Program-made: the position numbers and the translations under genes
In this document: positions 38,239 to 46,588 of the stretch, piece by piece
Layout of the letters: every line of letters starts with the position of its first letter
How positions within the stretch are numbered: the first letter of the stretch is position 1
From: an uncultured Alphaproteobacteria bacterium
GTDB lineage: Bacteria; Pseudomonadota; Alphaproteobacteria; RF32; CAG-239
Assembly: GCA_947588655.1 (NCBI GenBank)
Contig: CANPYS010000012.1
Location: 1 to 48,952 of the forward strand
Direction: 5' to 3'
DNA length: 48,952 bases
Notes under the pieces: model-generated
Seen by the model: only the letters and a program-made list of their open reading frames with translations
The model's database searches: none
What the model was told of the DNA's origin: nothing

Positions 38239-38263
38239 ATTCGCGAACCCCAATGCCGCGAAT
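38239..38263 (-). promoter_or_regulatory. Inverted repeat in the proS leader
   Basis: ATTCGCG (38239-38245) and CGCGAAT (38257-38263) form a short palindrome between the proS promoter and its ribosome-binding site. It could be a leader hairpin or protein-binding site. Function is unknown. Confidence 0.35.
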
Positions 38264-38273
38264 TTGTGCAAGG

Positions 38274-38302
38274 ACTATAACAAAATAAAATTAAAATGTA
38301 CA
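38274..38302 (-). promoter_or_regulatory. Candidate promoter of proS
   Basis: On the minus strand, TGTACA (38297-38302) and TATAGT (38274-38279) are 17 bp apart, giving a leader of about 60-70 nt. The same 219-bp gap must also hold the promoter for atpC on the plus strand; a weak TTGCAA with TAAGTT is visible near 38363-38390. Confidence 0.5.
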
Positions 38303-38423
38303 GTGTTTTTTAATGCTTACAAAAAATTGCAGATTAATGGCATTTGAACCGCAAAATAGTTCTTGCAAACCGAAATATTTGGAGTAAGTTAAAAACATAA
38401 GGATATTAAAAAGGAAAACACCG

Positions 38424-38693
38424 ATGCCGATTGCTCTTGAGATTTATGCCCCCGAAAAACTTGTTTTTAGCGATAAAGCGGATAAGGTTGTTTTGCCCGT
38501 GGCGGAAGGCACGCTGACCATTATTCAAGGACGCGCGCCACGACTTCAGGCTTTAACGGCAGGTGATGTTGTTCTTTTAGATGAAGCGAATCGCGAGGTG
38601 AAGAGGGTTGGCATTAGCGGAGGGGTGGCTGATATAGCATCTGAAAAAGTTCACCTCCTCTTAGTCTCGGGAACGCGTCTCATGGGCGCCTAG
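38424..38693 (+). CDS. atpC: ATP synthase F1 subunit epsilon, short form
   Basis: An 89-aa protein matching the N-terminal beta-sandwich domain of epsilon (MPIALEIYAPEKLVFS..., then VLPVAEGTLTIIQGRAP, and GGVADIASEKVHLLLVS). It couples the gamma shaft to the c-ring. Bacterial epsilon normally has a further 40-50 residues forming two regulatory helices; these are absent. The last nine codons and the TAG stop lie in a sequence repeated after atpD (34411) and related to 5469, so the 3' end may have been altered by the repeat. The start has AAAAAGGAAA. It is separated from atpHAGD by a repeat cassette and proS, so it needs its own promoter. Confidence 0.9.
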   Translation: MPIALEIYAPEKLVFSDKADKVVLPVAEGTLTIIQGRAPRLQALTAGDVVLLDEANREVKRVGISGGVADIASEKVHLLLVSGTRLMGA

Positions 38694-39011
38694 AGCGATT
38701 TTTTGCTCAAAAGTGTCCTCATGTACTTCTATGGTCTTACTCGTAAGTTTTGCGTTAATCGCAAAACTAACTCGTTTCGATCTTGCTCGTAAGCTCTGCT
38801 CTATGAGCAATCGCTAACTCGCTTCGGTCACCGCTCTGTAACGCTTGCATCGGCGCTTATCAGCGCCTCACAACCTAACACTCGCGTGATGTCGCCTTGC
38901 AAACACCAATTACTTTTGGTGTTTGCAAGGCTCCACCCCTTTCCGTGGACTATGAGAAAAATAAGGATTTGTTTTTTATTCTTTTCTCCAATCTGGGGAA
39001 TTTGGAATCTC
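38669..39011. repeat. Composite hairpin repeat, copy 2 (overlapping the atpC end)
   Basis: Same order of elements as copy 1: GGGAACGCGTCTC...CCTAG, GAGC-GATTTTTT-GCTC, AGTTTTGCG / CGCAAAACT, then an extra CTCGTAAGCTCTGCTCTATGAGC-type hairpin not found in copy 1. The nested GGCGC-TTATCA-GCGCC palindrome and the 16-bp stem with TTACTT loop at 38894-38931 follow. The right part continues into the 3' end of paralogue C. Its left end supplies the last atpC codons and stop. Confidence 0.85.
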
Positions 39012-40175
39012 CGAAAGTTTTGTTGTGCCGATTTGTTTCGGGCGGTATGTGACACCATTCAAAATAAATTTATCTGTGGTGTTGGTTGCCACAATATTAG
39101 TTTTCTCCGCCCCGTCCCCGCTATATTTCATCTTTAACACAGCAGGGTTTTCAGCGGTGCCTTTAAGCGTTATTGACGCTGCTTTTTGATTACCTTGTGA
39201 GTATAAAGAAGAGAGTTCTAAACTAACATTTGCATCCTCTTTCAAAATCAAGTTAAGATCGTGATATATAGCATAAAAAAGATAACCTCCTTTTAAATTT
39301 GCTTCACTATTTTGAAATGTTACAGAATATCCAGCCATAAAAAGGGAACTTAAGGTCTCAAGCTGAATTGTGGCGTTTGTAAAGGTTAAATCAACTGTAT
39401 CAGATATAGTTGCATGATTCCCTTTCAAATAAACTTGGGCATCTGTGAAATTATATGTGCCTCTAAAAAAGCCGACCATAGAGCGCTTGGCCTCTATATC
39501 AAGCGCAAATTTTCCGCGTATATTATAAGTGCCATCATTAAAAACGGCACTCCATACAGTCGTATTGTCATCTGAAGAAATCAAAATATCCATATTTTCA
39601 AGAGAAATCGTATCATCAGCAGAAGCTATTAAAAAACTAAACTCTTCTAGATTACCCGCTGTGTGGCGAATTTTGATGTTTTTCATTCCTGTGTTATTCT
39701 TAGCCCTCACAACGATATGTTCAGCTTGATTACTTGATGATGTCAATGTGTGCCCGCCACCGTCAATGACGGTATTTTCTGCCAAAGTAAGAGATTCGTT
39801 AAGGGGTATGGTAATGTCATTTTTCATTGTGATAATTTTGCATTTTCCCGATTCCGCAAGGTTGCTAAATTCCTCATAAGTGGTTGCAAAGCAAGGCGAT
39901 TGGCAGGCTGTAAAGGTTTCGTCCGTTTTGCAATGCGCAATATCCGCGCACCATTCTGATTTGTCTGATTGTGTAAAACCAAGCGACTCGCAATTAAAGT
40001 TGACACATTTTTTATAGGATTGGTCATAAGGGCAAAGAATATAACCGTTTTTATCACATTTTGGATTATCTTCTTTGGAATAATTTAATTCTTCACAAGT
40101 CGGTTGCTTGCTACAATCTAAAGCCACCGCCTGACTTGAAAACAAAATCATCATTAAAAATAAAACGTACTTCAT
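38976..40175 (-). CDS. Secreted cysteine-rich/beta-helix protein (paralogue C)
   Basis: A 399-aa protein of unknown function. ATG 40175 (AAGGAGGAAAG upstream) begins the signal peptide MKYVLFLMMILFSSQAVA; the frame extends upstream to 40211 without support. The cysteine-rich head (about residues 20-95) is very close to that of paralogue B. The body is a predicted beta-helix with ITIPLNESLTLAENTVIDGGG and many short strands, but differs from B in sequence. The C-terminus SEIPNSPDWRKE is again shared. Conserved ends with a diverged middle suggest recombination or selection on the passenger. Exported location is inferred. Confidence 0.85.
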   Translation of the reverse strand: MKYVLFLMMILFSSQAVALDCSKQPTCEELNYSKEDNPKCDKNGYILCPYDQSYKKCVNFNCESLGFTQSDKSEWCADIAHCKTDETFTACQSPCFATTYEEFSNLAESGKCKIITMKNDITIPLNESLTLAENTVIDGGGHTLTSSSNQAEHIVVRAKNNTGMKNIKIRHTAGNLEEFSFLIASADDTISLENMDILISSDDNTTVWSAVFNDGTYNIRGKFALDIEAKRSMVGFFRGTYNFTDAQVYLKGNHATISDTVDLTFTNATIQLETLSSLFMAGYSVTFQNSEANLKGGYLFYAIYHDLNLILKEDANVSLELSSLYSQGNQKAASITLKGTAENPAVLKMKYSGDGAEKTNIVATNTTDKFILNGVTYRPKQIGTTKLSEIPNSPDWRKE

Positions 40176-40204
40176 TCTTTCCTCCTTAATTACAGACTCC
40201 GCCG

Positions 40205-40310
40205 TCGTCACTCTGAGCGTCAGCGAAGAGTCCAGGACAACAAATTAGCTATATTGTTCCTGGATGCTTCGCGAATGGTGCTATCGCATCAAAGCTCAGC
40301 ATGACGTTTG
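40205..40310. repeat. Palindromic repeats upstream of paralogue C
   Basis: Includes an imperfect inverted pair TCCAGGACAACAA / TTGTTCCTGGA around AATTAGCTATA (about 40228-40262), the phrases CACTCTGAGCGTCAGCGAAG and CTTCGCGAATG, and CTCAGCATGACG. It is a different palindromic family from the one upstream of paralogues A and B, but in the same position relative to the gene. Confidence 0.65.
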
Positions 40311-40327
40311 AGTGAGATTTTTCCCTC

Positions 40328-40466
40328 TCTCAAAAAAAGGTACGTTTAAATGCGCAAATCGTCAAAGAAATTTATATTTGAAAAAACAATGCATTATTTT
40401 CTTGACAAATTGCACATTTAAAGGTACGTTTTTTTACACACGATTTTATGATAAGTTATTGATTTT
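40328..40466 (+). repeat. 138-bp module with inverted GTAC arms, copy 2
   Basis: Arms at 40332-40352 and 40415-40435 match copy 1 exactly, while the spacer between them has diverged. TTGACA (40402-40407) and TACGTT (40425-40430) recur at the same spacing. The module lies on the promoter side of paralogue C, as copy 1 does for paralogue B. Confidence 0.75.
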
Positions 40467-40484
40467 GCGTTAGTTTATTAACTG

Positions 40485-40513
40485 TTGACGAGGCGATAAA
40501 AATCTGATATAAG
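40485..40513 (+). promoter_or_regulatory. Promoter of the 58-aa membrane protein gene
   Basis: TTGACG (40485-40490) and TATAAG (40508-40513) are 17 bp apart. The transcript would start about 20 nt before ATG 40538. Confidence 0.75.
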
Positions 40514-40537
40514 TTTTACTTGTTAAAATTTATAATT

Positions 40538-40714
40538 ATGAAAAAAGTATTATTTTTGCACCTTATCGGGTGCATTTTATGCCTTGTGGGCATTGTGTTA
40601 TCTCTCATAAATGGTGCTTTGAGCATTTCATTTTTTGCCACCGGCATAGTGCTTTATGCGCTGAGTATTTACATCAACAATCGGCGGGAAAAGAAGAATC
40701 TTCCCACATGGTAA
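40538..40714 (+). CDS. Small two-helix membrane protein of unknown function (58 aa)
   Basis: Two hydrophobic helices (about residues 3-24 and 29-49) followed by a basic tail NNRREKKNLPTW, so the C-terminus is predicted to be cytoplasmic. ATG 40538 is preferred over a TTG at 40520. No Shine-Dalgarno sequence is visible, as for the genes starting at 24560 and 27558. A consensus-like promoter before it and a strong terminator after it argue that the gene is real. No family recognised. Confidence 0.65.
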   Translation: MKKVLFLHLIGCILCLVGIVLSLINGALSISFFATGIVLYALSIYINNRREKKNLPTW

Positions 40715-40718
40715 TATT

Positions 40719-40742
40719 AAAGCCCCTTTTAAGGGGCTTTTC
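40719..40742. terminator. Bidirectional terminator between the small gene and lon
   Basis: An 8-bp stem AAAGCCCC / GGGGCTTT with loop TTTTAA, ending in T residues on the plus strand and with AT-rich flanks on the minus strand. It lies between convergent stops. Confidence 0.85.
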
Positions 40743-43091
40743 TTATTTTTCAAGCGGTTTAAGCTTGCCTTTCAGGGCAATTTTTAACACCTCGCTCACA
40801 TCGGAAACAGGAATAATTTTAAGCCCTGTTTTGACATTATCGGGAATTTCCGCCAAGTCTTTTTCATTTTCTTTCGGAATAATCACCGTCTTAATGCCCC
40901 CGCGCAACGCCGAAAGCAACTTTTCTTTTAAGCCACCAATCGGCAAAACGCGCCCTTGAAGCGTGATTTCGCCCGTCATCGCAACGTCTTTGCGCACCGG
41001 CAACTTTGTAAACACCGAAACAAGCGTTGTGTACATGGCAATGCCTGCGGACGGCCCGTCTTTGGGCGTGGCACCCTCCGGCACATGAATATGCACGTCT
41101 GTTTTATCAAAAACCTCAGGATCAATGCCCAACGCTTTAGAATGCGCGCGAACCACCGAAAAGGCTGTGTCAATGGATTCTTTCATGACATCACCCAATT
41201 TGCCGGTCTGCATCACTTTACCCTTGCCGGGCATATCCACCGCCTCAATGAACAAAATATCGCCGCCGACTTCCGTCCACGCCAAACCCGTCGTGACACC
41301 GATGTGATCTTCCTCTTCCGCCTCGCCGAAACGGAAACGGCGCACACCTAAGTATTTCTCCAAGTTCTTAGCGTTGACCTCAATTTTAACGCAACGATCT
41401 TTGTTCATCAAAATTTCTTTGACAGATTTGCGCGCAATGGTCGCGAGCTCGCGCTCCAGGTTGCGCACGCCCGCCTCTCGCGTGTAATAACGGATAATAT
41501 CACGCACGGCATCGTCACTGATAGAAAGTTCTGAACATGCCACCGCATTTTCGCCAAATATTTTCGGGATTAAGTGCCGACGCGCAATCTCAACCTTTTC
41601 ATCTTCCGTGTAACCGGACAGGCGGATAATTTCCATTCTATCAAGCAATGGTCGTGGCATATCCAACGAGTTGGCGGTTGTGACAAACATCACATCGGAA
41701 AGGTCATAATCCACTTCCAAATAATGGTCGTTAAACGTGGCGTTTTGCTCCGGATCAAGCACTTCCAAAAGCGCTGAGCTCGGGTCACCGCGCCAATCGT
41801 TGCCAAGCTTATCAATTTCATCAAGCAAGAACAACGGGTTTGAAGTGCCTGTCTTTTTCATGCTTTGAATAATTTTACCAGGCATAGATCCGATATATGT
41901 GCGGCGATGTCCGCGGATTTCCGCCTCATCGCGCATACCACCTAACGAGGCGCGCACAAAGTTACGCCCTGTAGCGCGCGCAATGGATTGCCCCAACGAT
42001 GTTTTACCAACACCCGGTGGACCGACAAGGCACAAAATCGGCCCTTTGATTTTATCGGCGCGCGACTGCACCGCCAAATATTCCACAATGCGCTCTTTAA
42101 CTTTATCTAACCCATAATGATCTTTTTCCAAAATCTCGGTGGCTTTGACCAAGTCTTTATTCACTTTGGAATATTTTTTCCACGGAATATCCAAAAGCCA
42201 ATCCAAATAATTGCGCACAACAGTGGCCTCAGAGCTCATCGCGCCCATGGTTTTAAGCTTGCGAACCTCGCCCAAAGCTTTTTCTTTGGCTTCTTTGGAA
42301 AGCTTTGTCTTTTTAATTTTTTTCATATAAACCGAGATTTCATCTTCGTCTTCGCCGTCATTGAGCTCTTTTTGAATGGCTTTCATTTGCTCGTTGAGGT
42401 AATATTCCTTTTGGCTTTTTTCCATTTGCTGTTTGACGCGATTTTTAATTTTGTTTTCCACCTCAATCATAGCCATTTCAGAATCCATAAACGCCAAAAG
42501 TTTTTCTAAACGCGCTTTCAGACCTTTGGCTTCCAAAAGTTGTTGCTTCTGCTCCATTTTTAAGGCAAGATGTGACGCAATGGTATCGGCAAGCTTGCTT
42601 TTATCATCAATTTGACGAACAGCCATAATAACATCAGGCGCAATTTTTTTAGAAACCGCCACATATTCTTCAAACTGCGAAACAACCGCGCGCGCCAAAG
42701 ATTCCAACTCCATATCATCAATCGCGTCATCGGGCAAGGCTGAAATGTAGGCTGAGATATAACGCTCTTCCATTTGAAATTTTTCAATTTTGACGCGTTC
42801 AATGCCCTCAATTAAAACTTTAACCGTGCCGTCAGGAAGTTTCAGCATTTGCAAAATGTTGCCGATTGTCCCGATGTGATAAATGTCAGATTCTAAAGGA
42901 TCTTCAATTTCTGCTTTTTTTTGCGTTGCCAAGACAATCATCCCGTTCATTTCATTCACGCGTTGCAAGGCGTTGATTGATTTTTCACGCCCGACAAACA
43001 ACGGCACAATCATCTTCGGAAAAACAACCGTATCTCTTAAAGGTAACACAGGATATGGTTGATTTTCAAACAAACCCTTTTCTGCAGACAT
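40743..43091 (-). CDS. lon: ATP-dependent protease Lon
   Basis: A 782-aa AAA+ serine protease that degrades misfolded and regulatory proteins in the cytoplasm. The N-terminal substrate domain starts [23 protein letters not shown]. The Walker A is [13 protein letters not shown], Walker [12 protein letters not shown]. The protease domain has the catalytic serine in [11 protein letters not shown] and the partner lysine in the GGLKEKLL segment. The length is typical. I use ATG 43091 (MSAEKGLF) rather than 43166, because the longer frame would begin inside the promoter found at 43124-43152. The gene is single, with its own terminator. Confidence 0.97.
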   Translation of the reverse strand: MSAEKGLFENQPYPVLPLRDTVVFPKMIVPLFVGREKSINALQRVNEMNGMIVLATQKKAEIEDPLESDIYHIGTIGNILQMLKLPDGTVKVLIEGIERVKIEKFQMEERYISAYISALPDDAIDDMELESLARAVVSQFEEYVAVSKKIAPDVIMAVRQIDDKSKLADTIASHLALKMEQKQQLLEAKGLKARLEKLLAFMDSEMAMIEVENKIKNRVKQQMEKSQKEYYLNEQMKAIQKELNDGEDEDEISVYMKKIKKTKLSKEAKEKALGEVRKLKTMGAMSSEATVVRNYLDWLLDIPWKKYSKVNKDLVKATEILEKDHYGLDKVKERIVEYLAVQSRADKIKGPILCLVGPPGVGKTSLGQSIARATGRNFVRASLGGMRDEAEIRGHRRTYIGSMPGKIIQSMKKTGTSNPLFLLDEIDKLGNDWRGDPSSALLEVLDPEQNATFNDHYLEVDYDLSDVMFVTTANSLDMPRPLLDRMEIIRLSGYTEDEKVEIARRHLIPKIFGENAVACSELSISDDAVRDIIRYYTREAGVRNLERELATIARKSVKEILMNKDRCVKIEVNAKNLEKYLGVRRFRFGEAEEEDHIGVTTGLAWTEVGGDILFIEAVDMPGKGKVMQTGKLGDVMKESIDTAFSVVRAHSKALGIDPEVFDKTDVHIHVPEGATPKDGPSAGIAMYTTLVSVFTKLPVRKDVAMTGEITLQGRVLPIGGLKEKLLSALRGGIKTVIIPKENEKDLAEIPDNVKTGLKIIPVSDVSEVLKIALKGKLKPLEK

Positions 43092-43121
43092 TTTTTCTGA
43101 CACTCCAACTTTATTTTTTAA

Positions 43122-43152
43122 TGTATATAGGAAATCTATATACATTTGGCAA
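43122..43152 (-). promoter_or_regulatory. lon promoter with overlapping 23-bp palindrome
   Basis: On the minus strand, TTGCCA (43147-43152) and TATATA (43124-43129) are 17 bp apart. The spacer and -10 are covered by a perfect inverted repeat, TGTATATAG-GAAAT-CTATATACA (43122-43144). Such a palindrome over the -10 is the layout of a repressor operator. Confidence 0.65.
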
Positions 43153-43207
43153 GAGCCGCAACGCAAAACTTTTTAATCCACAATTTTATTTTAAATGGTG
43201 CTAAAAT

Positions 43208-43978
43208 ATGGTTGCGAAAAACAAAAATATGTATATGATGAGCAGTATGAAATTAAAAAAACTCGGTCAGAAAATTATAAATTTACCTTTAACGGCTCAC
43301 TTGGTTAGTTGGGTGGCTTATTGGTATGTGCGTTTTGTGGCGGCAACAACACGTTGGGATATCCGTTATCTTGAAAATTTTTATGACAGTTTGGAAAAAT
43401 ACGGCAGTGTGATTTATGTGACATGGCACGGACGCGTGGCGATGGCGCCTTATTTTTGGGATAAGCGCAAAACGCTTAAGGCGCTGGTGTCACCGCACCG
43501 TGACGGGCAGTTGATTGTGGGTGTTTTAAATCGTTTCGGCATTGGCAATATTGACGGCTCAAGTAACGAGCATGCGCAATCAGCCGCCGTTACCCTGATG
43601 CGCGAGCTTAAAAGCGGCACGACCATCGCTATTATTCCTGACGGACCGCGCGGTCCGTCCATGACCATGACGAACAGTCCGCTTTATTACGCCCAAAAAA
43701 CAGGCAAGCCCATTGTTTGTGTAACCTATAGCATTGCCGGCTCTTATATTGTGGAAAGAAGCTGGGATAAAATGCTTATTCCGTTGCCTTTTCATAAGGG
43801 TATTTGCGCTGTGACAGAGCCGTTTTTTATTCCGCCCGAGGCTGATAAGTCAGAACTTGAAACTTATCGGCAAAAATTGGAAGATAATCTTAATAATCTG
43901 ACGTGGCAACTTGATCGGGAGTTGAATATGCCGTTCATCCAAAAAGGCTCTTTGCCACGCCGTAAATTTAAAGGATAA
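43208..43978 (+). CDS. DUF374 lysophospholipid acyltransferase family protein
   Basis: A protein of up to 256 aa with the LPLAT/DUF374 features: a hydrophobic N-terminal stretch, then WHGR (acyltransferase HX4D-like region: HRDGQ near residue 98), IPDGPRGPSM (about 141-150) and KPIVCVTYS. It probably transfers an acyl chain in the inner membrane during lipid A or phospholipid synthesis. DUF374 genes often sit next to waaA, as here (5 bp gap). The start is uncertain: ATG 43208 follows a TGCTAAAAT extended -10, which would put the transcript start downstream, so ATG 43229 or 43247 (MKLKKLGQK) may be used instead. Confidence 0.88.
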   Translation: MVAKNKNMYMMSSMKLKKLGQKIINLPLTAHLVSWVAYWYVRFVAATTRWDIRYLENFYDSLEKYGSVIYVTWHGRVAMAPYFWDKRKTLKALVSPHRDGQLIVGVLNRFGIGNIDGSSNEHAQSAAVTLMRELKSGTTIAIIPDGPRGPSMTMTNSPLYYAQKTGKPIVCVTYSIAGSYIVERSWDKMLIPLPFHKGICAVTEPFFIPPEADKSELETYRQKLEDNLNNLTWQLDRELNMPFIQKGSLPRRKFKG

Positions 43979-43983
43979 GCCTC

Positions 43984-45249
43984 ATGTTGATGAAACTTTA
44001 TAATACGCTGATTTATATTTTATATCCGCTGGCTATTAGCCGATATATTGAAAAGCGCAAAAAAATCGGCAAAGAAGATGTGAAACGTTTTAATGAAAGA
44101 ATTGGGCGTCCTGTTAAACCGCGGCCTGAAGGCAAATTGATTTGGATGCACGGCGCGTCAGTCGGCGAATCTATTTCTATGTTGCCCTTAATTGAACGGC
44201 TTTTGCAGATTTATCCTGATGCGCACATTATGGTCACAACCGGCACGACAACTTCTGCCGAAGTGATGGCAAAACGTTTGCCCGAGCGCGCCTTTCACCA
44301 ATATTTACCGATTGATCACCCGATTTTTGCCACACGTTTTATAAGGCATTGGCATCCTGATATTGTTTTGTGGTTTGAATCTGATTTTTGGCCGGCGATG
44401 CTTTCAGGGATTAAGCGCAAAAATCTGCCACTAATTTTGGTCAACGGTCGCATTTCAAATAAGTCGTTTAAGCGTTGGCAACAGTTTGAATTTGTGATTA
44501 AAGAACTTTTGGATTGTTTTACGCTCTGTTTAGGGCAATCGGAAGAAGATACGTATAGACTCCGCGTTTTGGGCGCTAAAAACACACTTTGCCTTGGTAA
44601 TTTGAAGTATGCTGGGTTGCCTTTGCCGGTTGATGAAAAAGTTAAAGATGATTTTGCCACGCAAATTCAAAATCGGACGGCATGGCTTGTGAGTTCTACC
44701 CATGATGATGAAGAATATAAAATTGGGCGTTTTCTTAAAGATCTGGCGCAAAAAGTTCCAAACTTGTTGACGGTTATTGCCCCAAGGCATCCGCAACGTG
44801 GCGCTGAGATTAAAGAACGTTTGGAAAAAGAACTTCATTTGAATGTGGCATTGCGCTCGCAAAATGAGCCAATTACAGACAAAACAGAAGTTTATATTGC
44901 CGATACGATTGGTGAAATGGGCATTTGGTATACGCTTTTTCCGCTGGTGTTTGTCGGTGGTTCGCTCATTCCGCACGGCGGGCAAAATTTTATGGAACCC
45001 TCGCGTTATCGTGATGCCGTGATTGTTGGGCCGCACATGCATAACTTTACAGATGCGATGAATCGCGCTAAAAAAGCCGATGCGATTATTCAGGTCAATG
45101 ATGTGCTTGATTTGGCTGATATGGTTGAAAATTTGCTCACTAATCCTGAACTTTTGGAAGCCAAGTGCAGTTTGGCATATAATTGGGCAAGCAGTGAAGC
45201 CAAAGTTTTGGACGGCATTGTTGAAAAAATTAAGGAATATATGGATTAA
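43984..45249 (+). CDS. waaA: 3-deoxy-D-manno-octulosonic acid transferase
   Basis: A 421-aa Kdo transferase (GT30 family) that adds Kdo residues to lipid IVA at the inner membrane. It shows the family's MHGASVGES near residue 55, TTGTTTSAEVM, and VNGRISNKSF. The C-terminal acceptor/donor region has FVGGSLIPHGGQNFMEP. A membrane-anchoring N-terminus is present. ATG 43984 has AAGGATA upstream. It overlaps lpxK by one base and forms an operon with the DUF374 gene upstream. Confidence 0.97.
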   Translation: MLMKLYNTLIYILYPLAISRYIEKRKKIGKEDVKRFNERIGRPVKPRPEGKLIWMHGASVGESISMLPLIERLLQIYPDAHIMVTTGTTTSAEVMAKRLPERAFHQYLPIDHPIFATRFIRHWHPDIVLWFESDFWPAMLSGIKRKNLPLILVNGRISNKSFKRWQQFEFVIKELLDCFTLCLGQSEEDTYRLRVLGAKNTLCLGNLKYAGLPLPVDEKVKDDFATQIQNRTAWLVSSTHDDEEYKIGRFLKDLAQKVPNLLTVIAPRHPQRGAEIKERLEKELHLNVALRSQNEPITDKTEVYIADTIGEMGIWYTLFPLVFVGGSLIPHGGQNFMEPSRYRDAVIVGPHMHNFTDAMNRAKKADAIIQVNDVLDLADMVENLLTNPELLEAKCSLAYNWASSEAKVLDGIVEKIKEYMD

Positions 45250-46205
45250 TGAAAACGCCTTCGTTTTGGAAACAAAAAACGTTTTTTTCTACATTGCTGA
45301 TGCCTTTGGGTTGGCTTTATGGCGGCATAACAGCTTTACGCATACGTTTTTCAAAGCCTTATCACGCGGCATGCCCTGTTTTTTGCGTTGGCAATTTAAC
45401 AGCGGGTGGCACGGGCAAAACGCCTGTTTCAATCGCCTTAGCGAAAATTTTGAAAAGCATGGGCAAGCATCCGTTTTTTATTTCACGTGGCTACGGTGGC
45501 AAGCTTACGGGCGTTTTGGTTGAGCCCGAAAAGCACACGCCTTTTGAAGTAGGCGACGAGCCTCTGCTCTTGGCGCAAACCGCCCCTGTTGTGATTAATC
45601 CGAACCGTGCCGAAGCCGCCAAGCTTGCACTTCAAAACGGGGCGGATTGTTTGATTATGGACGACGGTTTTCAAAACCCGACACTTTATAAAGATTTTTC
45701 ATTTTTGGTTTTTGACGGCGCATATGGAATCGGCAACGGGCGCGCTTTGCCCGCTGGTCCGTTGCGCGAATCGTTTAATCGTGGGCAAAAACGCGCGCAA
45801 GCATTTATTATTTTGGGTCCCGATTTGCAAAACTTGGCGCAAAGGACAAGCCTACCTGTTTTAAAGGGCGAAATTGTGCCTGATTTGCAACAAAAAGCCA
45901 CAAAATCCGTGCTGGCGTTTGCTGGCATCGGGCATCCTGAAAAGTTTTATCGCTCTTTGGAAGAATGCGGTTTTCAAGTGCTTCAAAAGTATGATTTCCC
46001 CGATCATCATTTTTACACGGCATCTGAGTTGAACGCTTTGATAATGGAAGCCCAAAATCTGAAATGTGAAATTTTTACAACCTCTAAAGATTATGTTAAA
46101 ATTCCTCAAAATTTGAAGTCATATTTTAAGGTGTTGGACATAAAGGTGCGTTGGGAAAATGAAAATGCTGTGCGGCAAATGTTGGAAAATATTTTGAAAG
46201 GTTGA
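45249..46205 (+). CDS. lpxK: Tetraacyldisaccharide 4'-kinase LpxK
   Basis: A 318-aa kinase that phosphorylates the 4' position of the lipid A disaccharide precursor. The P-loop is GNLTAGGTGKTPVSIALAK (near residue 50). Further landmarks are LIMDDGFQNPTL and the C-terminal DFPDHHFYT. The start shares a base with the waaA stop. The next gene starts 2 bp after its stop, so a waaA-lpxK-dgkA transcript is likely. Confidence 0.97.
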   Translation: MKTPSFWKQKTFFSTLLMPLGWLYGGITALRIRFSKPYHAACPVFCVGNLTAGGTGKTPVSIALAKILKSMGKHPFFISRGYGGKLTGVLVEPEKHTPFEVGDEPLLLAQTAPVVINPNRAEAAKLALQNGADCLIMDDGFQNPTLYKDFSFLVFDGAYGIGNGRALPAGPLRESFNRGQKRAQAFIILGPDLQNLAQRTSLPVLKGEIVPDLQQKATKSVLAFAGIGHPEKFYRSLEECGFQVLQKYDFPDHHFYTASELNALIMEAQNLKCEIFTTSKDYVKIPQNLKSYFKVLDIKVRWENENAVRQMLENILKG

Positions 46206-46207
46206 AA

Positions 46208-46576
46208 ATGAAAGCTACAGATAAAGGCATTAAACGCATTTTAAAAGCTTTTACATATTCATACGACGGATTTAGAGCAACTTTTCGCTCAGAACAAGCT
46301 TTTCGTCAGGATTTGCTTTTCTGCGCGGTTTTTGGGGCGAGTTTGTTTTTTATACCGCTGGATAATCTATCCTTGGCTGTGATGTTTTTTGCACTGGTTT
46401 TAATTTTATTTGCCGAGCTTGTGAATACGGGGCTTGAAACACTTGTTGACCGTATTTCGCCTCAGTGGCACGAGCTTTCTAAAAAAGCCAAAGACATTGG
46501 GAGCTTTTTGGTTTTGCTCTCTTTTATCAATATGTTTGTTATCTGGACGATTATATTGCTTCCTATTTTATTTTAA
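46208..46576 (+). CDS. dgkA: Diacylglycerol kinase DgkA
   Basis: A 122-aa membrane kinase with three helices. The active-site segment is FAELVNTGLETLVDRI, containing the conserved E and N, followed by SKKAKDIGSFLVLLS. An amphipathic N-terminus with FRSEQAFRQDL is typical. It phosphorylates diacylglycerol to phosphatidic acid. ATG 46208 with AAAGG upstream is used, not TTG 46202. Its position directly before eptA suggests it recycles diacylglycerol released by that enzyme. Confidence 0.95.
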   Translation: MKATDKGIKRILKAFTYSYDGFRATFRSEQAFRQDLLFCAVFGASLFFIPLDNLSLAVMFFALVLILFAELVNTGLETLVDRISPQWHELSKKAKDIGSFLVLLSFINMFVIWTIILLPILF

Positions 46577-46588
46577 AGAGGTATCTTG

